Shown: positions 15,562 through 23,700 of the stretch, in pieces
Numbering within the stretch: position 1 is the stretch's first letter
Layout: each line of letters begins with the position of its first letter
Assembly (NCBI RefSeq): GCF_016773205.1
Contig: NZ_JAETWB010000005.1
Coordinates: forward strand, 219,724 to 283,723
Reading direction: 5' to 3'
DNA from: Belnapia arida
GTDB taxonomy: Bacteria; Pseudomonadota; Alphaproteobacteria; Acetobacterales; Acetobacteraceae
DNA: 64,000 nt
Translations under genes and position numbers: made by a program
Notes under the pieces: generated by a model
Databases searched by the model: none
The model's input: only the letters and a program-made list of their open reading frames with translations
Told to the model about the DNA's origin: nothing

Positions 15562-16533
15562 TCAGGCCAGGGTCGCGCCCTGCTTCTTCCAGAAAGCCTC
15601 GGCCGCCGGGTGCCAGGGCACGCCGGCCGCCGAGGTCTTCTGCCGATCGAGCGTGAAGCCGCGGCCCTCGGCATGCACCTGGGCGAGTTCCGCCCGGCCG
15701 TTCCATGTGCTCTCCAGGATCTTCGTCACCTGCTCGTCCGGCATGGTGTCGAGCACGGCGAGGATGTTGGCCACCGACATCTGCTGGTTGTCCGTGGTCT
15801 GGCCGGGATAGGTGCCGGAGGGGATCACCTCGGGGAAATAGACCGGGCCGTACTTGGCGGTGATCTTCGGCACCAGGTCGGCATGATCGACCAGCCGCAT
15901 GGTGATGCCGGGCGAGGCGGCGAGGTCGGTCACCGCGCTGGTCGGCACGCCGGAGACGAAGAAATAGGCGTCGAGCTTGCCGTCCTTGACGGCATTGGTG
16001 CTCTCGGCCGGCGACAGGCGCTCGCGCGCACGGAAATCCTTGTCGCGGTCGAGCCCGGCGGCCTCGATGAGGCGGAAGGCCATCACCTCGGTGGCCGAGC
16101 CGGGCGCGCCGCTCGAGATGCGCTTGCCTTTCATGTCGGCGATGCTCTGGATGCCGCTTGAGGCCGTCGTCACCGCCTGCATGCGGTTGGTATAGAGCAC
16201 GGCGATGGCGCGGACCTTCACCGGGCGGCCGCGGAAGCGGTCCTGCCCGTTCACCGCATCCACGCTGGCATCGACCTGAGAGAAGATGAGGCCGACGCGG
16301 CCGGCGCCGAGCAGCTGATTGTTGGCGACGGAGCCGCCGGTGACCTCGACGGTCGCGCTCATCCCCGGGATGGTGCGGGAGAGGATGTTCGCGAGGCCGC
16401 CACCGAGCGGGTAGTAGACGCCGCCCGTGGTGCCGGTGGCGATCGCAAGCTGGGTGTCGGCGGCGCTGGCCAGGCGCGGGGCGGCGAGCAGGGCGGCGGC
16501 GCCGAAGGCGGTGCGGCGGGTGAGCATGGTCAT
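15562..16533 (-). CDS. TAXI family TRAP transporter solute-binding protein
   Basis: Periplasmic binding protein of about 323 residues. The start at 16533 (MTMLTRRTAFGAAALLAAPRLASA) has a cgggag motif nearby and gives a clean signal peptide. The mature N-terminus LAIATGTTGGVYYPLGGGLAN is the diagnostic TAXI opening, and SSGAPGSATEVMAFRLIEAAG follows at mid-protein. No fused DctQM permease gene is in the window, so the partner is elsewhere or absent. Ligands of TAXI proteins are often glutamate or other small acids, and no specific ligand can be named. It converges with the lyase-like gene. Confidence 0.9.
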   Translation of the reverse strand: MTMLTRRTAFGAAALLAAPRLASAADTQLAIATGTTGGVYYPLGGGLANILSRTIPGMSATVEVTGGSVANNQLLGAGRVGLIFSQVDASVDAVNGQDRFRGRPVKVRAIAVLYTNRMQAVTTASSGIQSIADMKGKRISSGAPGSATEVMAFRLIEAAGLDRDKDFRARERLSPAESTNAVKDGKLDAYFFVSGVPTSAVTDLAASPGITMRLVDHADLVPKITAKYGPVYFPEVIPSGTYPGQTTDNQQMSVANILAVLDTMPDEQVTKILESTWNGRAELAQVHAEGRGFTLDRQKTSAAGVPWHPAAEAFWKKQGATLA

Positions 16534-16647
16534 GGCGTTGCTCCCGGAATGGACGTTTGATTGCAGGATCAATAAGGCCGGGCGCTGTCCCGGGGAAGCC
16601 CTCACCGGTGGCGGGTAGCTGCCCTGGCACCGACGTGACGCTGCGGG

Positions 16648-18123
16648 TTACCGCCGCAGCCGCCGGACCATCGCCTCCGGCAGCACCCGCTTGATGCGCC
16701 GCTTGATGCCGTCGCGGGTCCTGTGCAGCAGGCGGACCGCCCGGTCGCCGAAGCCCACCGGGTTGACGGGAAAGCGCAGCAGTCCCGGCTCCAGCAGGCG
16801 GATGACGTCGCGCTGCAACCGGCCGTCCGACCGGTCCGGCTCGGGCGGCGTGATCAGGGCCGACAGGATGCGGCTGCAATTCGCCGCGGGGAGCGAGCGG
16901 CCAGGCAGCATGTCCAGCCCATGCTCGACCGCGGAGAGCCAGCCGCCGGCGCGCTGGTCGAGGTAGAAGGAGTCGACCAGGTCGAGGCCATCGTCATGGC
17001 GGCGGCGCCAGTCGAGCCATGCATCGAGCGCCGCCACCGTCGGCGGATGCGGCGCCGTGGCCTCGAACCGGGACCAGAGCGACGCGCCGGTTGCATTACC
17101 GAAATTCAGGCCAACGAAGCGCGAGGCGTAGAATCGGCGGCCGAATTCGAAGCATCCGCCGCGGACCAGCGTGTCGTCGGCGCCGAGGAAGCGGTACTGG
17201 TTCTGCGGAATCAGATGCGCATCGTCGGCGTCGCTGTAGCTCTCGAGCCCATGCTCGCGCCAGAGGCGCAACGCCGCCTCGTCGAAGGCCTCGGGGCCGA
17301 TGACGTGGTGCCGGACGCCGAGATGGCGGCTGATGCGGCCTGCGATCTCGATATCGGCCGGCTTCACGCCGTCGAAGCTCTGCGTCACGCATTCGAAGCG
17401 CGTGCCGGCGGCGAGCAGGCTGGCGAGCAGGGTGCGGGAATCGAGCCCGGCGGTCAGGGCCAGGTAGGTGGTGCCGGCGCGGTCCTTGAGCGTGCCGGCG
17501 AGCGTCGTCAGATCCGCGGCCATGCCGTCCCGGGCGGCCGTGACCGAGGCGGCGGGACGGATCGGGCAATCCACGCGCTCCGCCGTCGCGGTGGGGATGG
17601 CGAGGCGCTGGTCCCGCATCAACCGGGCGATGCCGGCGACCCCGGCGGCAGGGGGCGGGGTCCAGTTCAGCCCCGACCAGGCGATCTCACGGTGAATGAC
17701 GGCGCCGCCACCGAGCTGTGCGGCGAGGCTCGGGCTCGAGGTGACGAGCGGCCCGTCGGGCGTATCGCCGTAGTGGATGGGCAGCAGCGCGCTCGGATCC
17801 GGATAGAGGTAGGGCCATTCGATCCGGGCGAAGCGTCCTGCCAGGTCGTCCGGCCCCGCCCCGGGCGCCAAGGCGATCGCAGAGCCAAGCAGCATCATGC
17901 TCCGGCCACCCTGCTCCAGGACCTGCACCGGCAGGTCTCGCTGGTAGGACAGGTGGAATTCGTTGGAAATGGTCGTCGAGGTCCAGTCCTCGTCCGGCAG
18001 GAAGGGCTGCCTGGAGATGACGAATTGGCGGCGATGGGCGCGCGGCCCCGCATCCGAGATCAGCACCCGGCCTGTTCCCCCTGCTTTTCGGCCGGGGAGC
18101 CTTGGACCCGCGGCTGCCACCAC
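16648..18123 (-). CDS. asparagine synthase-like protein
   Basis: A 491-codon frame starting with GTG at 18123. A GTG at 18066 (VLISDAGPRAHRRQF) has a gggggaac stretch upstream and may be the true start. The middle contains an ATP-pyrophosphatase loop-like segment, LTAGLDSRTLLASLLA, and a following FECVTQSFDG, as in the C-terminal domain of asparagine synthetases. The N-terminal half looks like a degenerate amidotransferase-type domain with a poor match. The family includes enzymes of peptide modification and exopolysaccharide clusters. No biosynthetic partners are adjacent, so its job is not evident. An AT-rich patch upstream may hold its promoter. Confidence 0.65.
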   Translation of the reverse strand: MVAAAGPRLPGRKAGGTGRVLISDAGPRAHRRQFVISRQPFLPDEDWTSTTISNEFHLSYQRDLPVQVLEQGGRSMMLLGSAIALAPGAGPDDLAGRFARIEWPYLYPDPSALLPIHYGDTPDGPLVTSSPSLAAQLGGGAVIHREIAWSGLNWTPPPAAGVAGIARLMRDQRLAIPTATAERVDCPIRPAASVTAARDGMAADLTTLAGTLKDRAGTTYLALTAGLDSRTLLASLLAAGTRFECVTQSFDGVKPADIEIAGRISRHLGVRHHVIGPEAFDEAALRLWREHGLESYSDADDAHLIPQNQYRFLGADDTLVRGGCFEFGRRFYASRFVGLNFGNATGASLWSRFEATAPHPPTVAALDAWLDWRRRHDDGLDLVDSFYLDQRAGGWLSAVEHGLDMLPGRSLPAANCSRILSALITPPEPDRSDGRLQRDVIRLLEPGLLRFPVNPVGFGDRAVRLLHRTRDGIKRRIKRVLPEAMVRRLRR

Positions 18124-18139
18124 TCCGATCGGCGGGCTG

Positions 18140-18190
18140 CGCAGGCTTTAGATGAAAAATACCTTAACTAAATTACACGAATTGCGGCGC
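18140..18190. promoter_or_regulatory. AT-rich patch between divergent genes, promoter candidate
   Basis: About 50 bases stand out sharply from the GC-rich surroundings (tagatgaaaaataccttaactaaattacacga). On the minus strand the patch offers hexamer-like elements for the asparagine-synthase-like gene. On the plus strand it lies some 140 bases before the CBS-BON gene. I cannot assign exact boxes, so the promoter call rests on base composition and position between divergent genes. Confidence 0.35.
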
Positions 18191-18325
18191 CATCGCCGCT
18201 CCCGCAGGCCGGCCGGGATCGCCAGACGGGGCGCGGAAGGCGGCGGAAGCCAGGCTTGTTGCGCGGGATCAATGCGGCACGGTCCGCGGCAGCGCAGGCT
18301 TGGGCATCGGCGAAGGAGAACCCCG

Positions 18326-19024
18326 ATGACCACCCTGACCGCCCACGACCTGATGAGCGTCGATGTCATCACCGTGCCGCCGGAGACGCCGGTGGCCGCC
18401 ATCGCCCGGCTGCTGGGCGAGCGCGGCATCTCGGCCGTGCCGGTGCTGGATGGCGCCGGCACCCTGCGCGGCATCGTGACCGAGGCCGACCTGATCCGCC
18501 GCCTGGCCGGCGTCGAGGATCGCCCGGCCGGCTGGCTGCGGCAGCTCTTCACCAATCCAGTCCAGGAGGCGGAGCGCTATGCCCGCACCCACGGGCTGAC
18601 CGCGGCGGATGTGATGACGGAGCGCCTGGTGACCGTCACGCCCGGCACGACCGCCGCGCATGTGGCGCATCTGCTGGAGGAGTTCGGCATCCGCCGTGTG
18701 CTGGTGGTGGAGGGCGGGCGGCTGCGCGGCATCGTCAGCCGGGCGGATCTGCTGCGGGCGCTGGTGGCGCCGCCGGAGCCGGCGCACGGGCTCTCGGATG
18801 GGCGCATCCGCACGGCGGTGCTGGCGGCGATGCGCAAGCAGCCCTGGGCGGACAGCTTCGGCACCATGGTCGAGGTACAGGGCGGCGCCGTCACCTTCCA
18901 CGGCTTCGTTCGCAACGAGGCGGTGCGGCGGGCGCTGCGGGTGCTGGCGGAGAACGTGCCCGGCGTCACCCGCGTGGTGGACGACATGCAGGCGATGCCG
19001 GCCTACCTCTCCGTCGCCGCATAG
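18326..19024 (+). CDS. tandem CBS domain protein with C-terminal BON domain
   Basis: A 232-residue cytoplasmic protein. The start at 18326 has aaggag eight bases upstream. Two CBS motifs lie at about residues 8-60 (LMSVDVITVPPETPVAAIARLL) and 92-145 (VMTERLVTVTPGTTAAHVAHLL). A BON domain follows at about 155-230 (IRTAVLAAMRKQPW, then GVTRVVDDM). CBS pairs usually bind adenine nucleotides, and BON domains bind phospholipid or other hydrophobic ligands, so the protein may sense energy state. It stands alone and its 3' end overlaps the convergent transporter gene by 22 bases. Confidence 0.9.
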   Translation: MTTLTAHDLMSVDVITVPPETPVAAIARLLGERGISAVPVLDGAGTLRGIVTEADLIRRLAGVEDRPAGWLRQLFTNPVQEAERYARTHGLTAADVMTERLVTVTPGTTAAHVAHLLEEFGIRRVLVVEGGRLRGIVSRADLLRALVAPPEPAHGLSDGRIRTAVLAAMRKQPWADSFGTMVEVQGGAVTFHGFVRNEAVRRALRVLAENVPGVTRVVDDMQAMPAYLSVAA

Positions 19025-20259
19025 GGCCTGACGCCGGCGAGGATGGCGGCGCCGAGGGCGAGGAACACCACCACCGTCGCCATTCCCGCCCGCTGACTGC
19101 CCGTCGCCGTGGTGACGGCGGCGAGCGCCGCGGGACCGAGGAAGCCGGTGACGCGCCCGCTGAGGGCGAAGAGGCCGAAATGCGCCGCCACCTCCTCCGG
19201 CGGCGCGAGGCGGGCCATCAGCGTCCGGCTGGCTGCCTGGGCCGGGCCGATGAAGAGGCCGAGGGTGAGGGCGAGGGCCCAGAAGGCGGGCTTGCCCTCC
19301 ACCACCAGCAGCCCGGCCGAGAGCAGCACCAGCGCGCCGAGCGAGACCATCACCGTGCGCTTCGAGCCCATGCGGTCCTCGATGAGGCCGAAGCCGGCGG
19401 CGCCGAGCCCGGCCGTCAGGTTCAGCGCGATGCCGAAGACCAGGATCTCCTCGAACTCCATGCCGAAGACGCCGGCGGCATAGATGGCGCCGAAGGCGAA
19501 GAGGGTGTTCAGCCCGTCGGTGTAGAACAGCCGGGCGACGAGGAAGCGCGCCATCACCGGGTTGCGCGGCAGGCCGCGCAGCAGGCGGATGATCTCCGCC
19601 ATGCCGCCTTGCGCCGCCGTCCGCCAGCCGGGCTTCGGCCCATGGTGACCGGGAAGCAAGGCGAGGACAGGCCAGGCGAAGGCGGCAACCCAGGCGGCGG
19701 TCAGCAACGCCGTCGCCCGCACCGGCTCGGCGCTTGCGGCGTCGAGGCCAAAGAGGGGCGGCTTCGGCTGCACCAGCACGAAGAGCGCGACGACGAGGCA
19801 GGCGAGGCCGCCGGCATAGCCGAGGCCCCAGGCGAGGCCGGAAACGCGGCCGATCTGCGCCGGCGGCGCCACCTCCGGCAGGAGGGAGTTGTAGAAGACG
19901 TTGCCGAGTTCGAAGGCGATGGTGGCGAGGCCGACGCAGGCGAGCGCCCAAAGCGCATCCTCCGGCCGCGGCTCGGCGAACCAGATCCCGGCCGTCGCCA
20001 TCACCATCACCCCCGTGCAGAGGCCGAGCATCGGCCGCCGCCGCCCACCCGCGTCGGCGACAGCGCCGAGGACGGGCGAGAGCAGGGCGACGGCGAGCCC
20101 CACGATTGTTTGCATCCAGCCCCATTGCGCCTGGCCGGTCGCGGCGTCGGGGGCGATGCCCTTGGTGAAATAGGCGGCGATGACGAAGGTGGAGACGACG
20201 GTGGGGAAGGCGCTGTTCGCCCAGTCGTAGAGGGCCCAGGCCCAGGCCTGCCGCGTCAT
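19003..20259 (-). CDS. MFS transporter, UMF1 (Atg22-like) family
   Basis: A 418-residue inner-membrane transporter. The start at 20259 gives MTRQAWAWALYDWANSAFPT, the diagnostic UMF1/Atg22 opening (ALYDWANSA). Twelve hydrophobic segments can be traced, for example GLAVALLSPVLGAVAD and AFELGNVFYNSLLPEVAP. Homologues export or recycle amino acids or other small molecules. It overlaps the upstream DNA glycosylase gene by four bases (ATGA) and so is the last gene of a three-gene operon with glutamate dehydrogenase. A link to glutamate or amino-acid efflux is plausible but inferred. Confidence 0.88.
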   Translation of the reverse strand: MTRQAWAWALYDWANSAFPTVVSTFVIAAYFTKGIAPDAATGQAQWGWMQTIVGLAVALLSPVLGAVADAGGRRRPMLGLCTGVMVMATAGIWFAEPRPEDALWALACVGLATIAFELGNVFYNSLLPEVAPPAQIGRVSGLAWGLGYAGGLACLVVALFVLVQPKPPLFGLDAASAEPVRATALLTAAWVAAFAWPVLALLPGHHGPKPGWRTAAQGGMAEIIRLLRGLPRNPVMARFLVARLFYTDGLNTLFAFGAIYAAGVFGMEFEEILVFGIALNLTAGLGAAGFGLIEDRMGSKRTVMVSLGALVLLSAGLLVVEGKPAFWALALTLGLFIGPAQAASRTLMARLAPPEEVAAHFGLFALSGRVTGFLGPAALAAVTTATGSQRAGMATVVVFLALGAAILAGVRPYAATER

Positions 20260-20738
20260 GCCACGCGCCGGGCGAGGTCGAGCCAGGGCGCCTCCTGCCA
20301 GCTTCGGCAGGCGAGGCCGGAGGTGGAGGGAAGCACCATCACCGGCGGCGTCCCTTCCCACCAGCCGAAGCGCGGGGCGCGCAAGCCAAGCCAGCAGGCG
20401 GCGGCGGCCTTGCCGTTGAAGGCGAGCAGGCGCGGGGCGACGGCGGCCAGCCGGGCACGGAGGCCGGGCAGGTCGTAGCCGTCGCGCGGCAGCGTGGCAT
20501 CCGGGCCGAAGGCGGTCTTGCAGAGATCGGTGAGGCCGATGCCGAGGTCGAGCAGCAGGGGGTACTCCTCCGGCCGGAAGCGCCGCGGCGTCAGGCCGAT
20601 GCGGTGCGAAATTTCCCAGAATTTGTTGCCCGGCCCGGCATAATAGGCGCCGCGCGCGGCGGAAACCGTGCCCGCCGCGCTGCCGCAAATCACCAGCCGC
20701 AGGCCGGGGCGGAGCAGGTCCGGCAGGATGTGGCTCAC
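20256..20738 (-). CDS. mug: mismatch-specific uracil/thymine DNA glycosylase (MUG/TDG family)
   Basis: Removes uracil or thymine from G:U and G:T mispairs. The protein is 160 residues, normal for MUG. The first motif reads VICGSAAGTVSAARGAYYAG followed by GNKFWEI, as in the family (the NPG-type loop appears here as GSAAG). The second motif is LPSTSGLA (usually LPSSS/T). It overlaps the glutamate dehydrogenase gene upstream and the transporter gene downstream by four bases each. That ties a repair enzyme to glutamate metabolism in one transcript, probably without functional meaning. MUG-like rather than Ung-type because of the motif set. Confidence 0.85.
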   Translation of the reverse strand: MSHILPDLLRPGLRLVICGSAAGTVSAARGAYYAGPGNKFWEISHRIGLTPRRFRPEEYPLLLDLGIGLTDLCKTAFGPDATLPRDGYDLPGLRARLAAVAPRLLAFNGKAAAACWLGLRAPRFGWWEGTPPVMVLPSTSGLACRSWQEAPWLDLARRVA

Positions 20739-23700
20739 GCCACCGCCGCCAGCGCCCGGACCGCGACGCCGATCGCCGCCAGGTCGCCGGCCATCGCCGC
20801 CTCGCGCGCCAGGGCGAGGGGCGGCTCGATCCGGGGCGCGGTGCCGGCGAGGCGGGCGGCGGCCAGCCGGGCCTGGGCCGTGCCGAGATCGGCGAGCAGC
20901 GCCGCCCGAGCGCGCGGGCCGAAGGCGCCGGGCGCGGGCGCGGCCTGGGCCGCTTGGCGCAGTGCCTCGACCCCGTATTCCGCGCCGATGGCGGACCAGG
21001 CGGCGGCGGCCTCCTCGGGCGCGGCACCGGTGGCGCCGGCCAGTTGCAGGATGACCGGCGCGGCGGCCAGCCGCCCGGCGGCGGAGGCCAGCGCCACGGC
21101 GGCCTCAGGCAGCCCGGCCTCGCGCCAGGCGGCGGCCTCGGGGCCGGGCTCGGTGCCGGCGACCAGGGCCTCGACGCCAGGGCGAAGGGCGGCCAGCGCC
21201 AGCTCCAGCGGCCGGGGTGCGTCGAGCAGGGCGAGCGCGGCCTCCTCCTGCAGGCGGCGCAGCGCCAGCAGCAGGTCGAGCCGGGCGGGGGCCGGAGCGG
21301 CGCATGCATCCGCCGCATCGGCCACGCCGGGCAGGGCGAAGACCTCGCCGGCCAGCCAGGCGGCGCGGGCGATGGTCACCGGGTCGGCCGCCGCCGCCAG
21401 CCGGCCGAGGGCGGCGCAGCCGAGGCGGTTCGCCACCTCATTGGCAATGGCGGTCGCCACCAGCTCCCGCCGCAGCCGGTGCCGGGCGATCATCTCCGGG
21501 AAGCGCGCCTGCAAGGGATGCGGGAAATAGGCGAGCAGCAACGGGGCGAAGACCGGGTCGTCCGGCAGGTCGCTCTCCTCGATCGCCTCGGTGAGCCACA
21601 GCTTGGCGAGCGGCAGCAGCGCGGCGATGGCGGGGCGGGTGAGCGCCTCGCCGGCAGCGATGCGGCTCGTCATGGTGGCGGCATCGGGCAGGCCGGCGAC
21701 GCTGCGGTCAAGCACGCCCGCCGCCTCCAGCCGCTGCATCAGCGCGGCCTGGGCCGGCAGCGCCTCGGCCCCGGTGCGTTCCTCGAGCGAGACGGCGAGG
21801 GCTTGCTGCGCATTGTCGCGCAGCACCAGCTCCGCCACCTCGTCCGTCATCCCGGCGAGCAACGCGTCGCGCTGGGTGCGCGTCAGCGCGCCGGAGGATT
21901 CCGCATCGGCGAGCAGGATCTTGATGTTCACCTCGTGGTCGCTGGTGGAGACGCCGGCGGAGTTGTCGAGCGCGTCGGTATTGATGCGTCCGCCCGCGCG
22001 GGCGATCTCGACGCGCCCGGCCTGGGTGACGGCGAGGTTGGCGCCCTCCCCCACCACGCGGGCGCGGATCTCGTGGCCGTTGACGCGGAGCGCGTCGTTG
22101 GCGCGGTCGCCGGCCTCGGCCTGGCTCTCGCTGCCTGCTTTCACATAGGTGCCGATGCCGCCGAAATAGAGCAGGTCGACCTGGGCGCGGAGGATGGCCT
22201 GCATCAGCGCCGCCGGCTCGATCCGCTCCGCCTCGATACCGAGCAGGGCGCGCACCTGCGGCGAGAGCGGGATAGTCTTCAGGCTGCGCGGGAAGACGCC
22301 GCCGCCGGCCGAGATCCTCGCCGTGTCGTAGTCGGCCCAGGAGGAGCGCGGCAGGGCGAAGAGGCGGTGGCGCTCGGCGAAGGAGGCGGCCGGGTCGGGC
22401 GTGGGATCGAGGAAGATGTGGCGGTGGTCGAAGGCGGCGACCAGCTTCGTGCGCGGCGAGATCAGCAGCCCGTTGCCGAAGACGTCGCCCGACATGTCGC
22501 CGACGCCGGCGCAGGTGAAGTCCTCGGCGAAGATGTCGTGGCCGAGCTCGGCGAAGTGCCGCGCCACCATCACCCAGGCGCCGCGTGCGGTGATGCCCAT
22601 GCCCTTGTGGTCGTAGCCGGCCGAGCCGCCGCTGGCGAAGGCGTCGCCCAGCCAGAAGCCGTACTCGGCGGAGAGGCCGTTGGCGATGTCGGAGAAGGTC
22701 GCGGTGCCCTTGTCGGCGGCGACGACCATGTAGGGGTCGTCGCCGTCGCGCCGCACCACGCGCGCGGGCGGCACCACGCCCTGCGGCGAGAGGTTGTCGG
22801 TGATGTCGAGCAGCCCGCGGATCAGCAGCCGGTAGCAGGCGACGCCTTCGGCCTGGAAGGCCTCGCGCTCGGCGGGGATATTCTTGAGCACGAAGCCGCC
22901 CTTCGCGCCGGTCGGCACGATGACAACGTTCTTCACCCGCTGCGCCTTCATCAGCCCGAGGACCTCGGTGCGGAAATCCTCCCGCCGGTCGGACCAGCGG
23001 ATGCCGCCACGCGCCACCGGCCCGGCGCGCAGATGCACGCCCTCCATCCGCGGCGAATGGACGAAGACCTCGCGCCAGGGCCGCGGCGCCGGCATCTCGC
23101 CCGCCGCGGCGCTGTCAATCTTCAGCGAGAGGTAGCCATGGCCCTGGAAGTAGTTGGTCCGCAGCACCGCGCCCAGCACTTGGTGCAGGCGGGAGAGGAT
23201 GCGGTCCTCGTCCGGGTTCTCGACGGTGTCGAGCAGGGCGCGCCAAGCGTCATCCAGCGCCGCCTCCTCGCCGCGCGGGCGGTCCGGGTCGAAGCGGGCG
23301 TGGAAGAGGTCGAGCAGCAGCCGAGCCGCCGCTGGATGGGCGGCGAGCGCCGCCTCCACGCTGGCCTGGGCGAAGGCAAAGCCGACCTGCTTCAGCCAGC
23401 GATAGAGCGCGCGCAGCAGCCAGCATTCCCGCCAGCCGAGGCCGGCACGGAGCACGAGGCGGTTGAAACCATCCGCCTCCGCGCGGCCGTCGAGCAGGGC
23501 GGCCAGCGCCTCGAGCAGGGCGGGGAAGCGGGCGGGCTCGGCGGCGGCGCCGGGCTCCAGGGTGAAGACGTGCAGCACGACGGCCCCGGCCCCGGCGGGG
23601 ACAAGGCGGTGCGGCACTTCTTCGATGGCGCGGAGGTCGAGGCTCTCGAAGAGCGGCAGCGCATCGGCCAGCGGCAACGGGCCGCCGGGATTGGCCAGCC

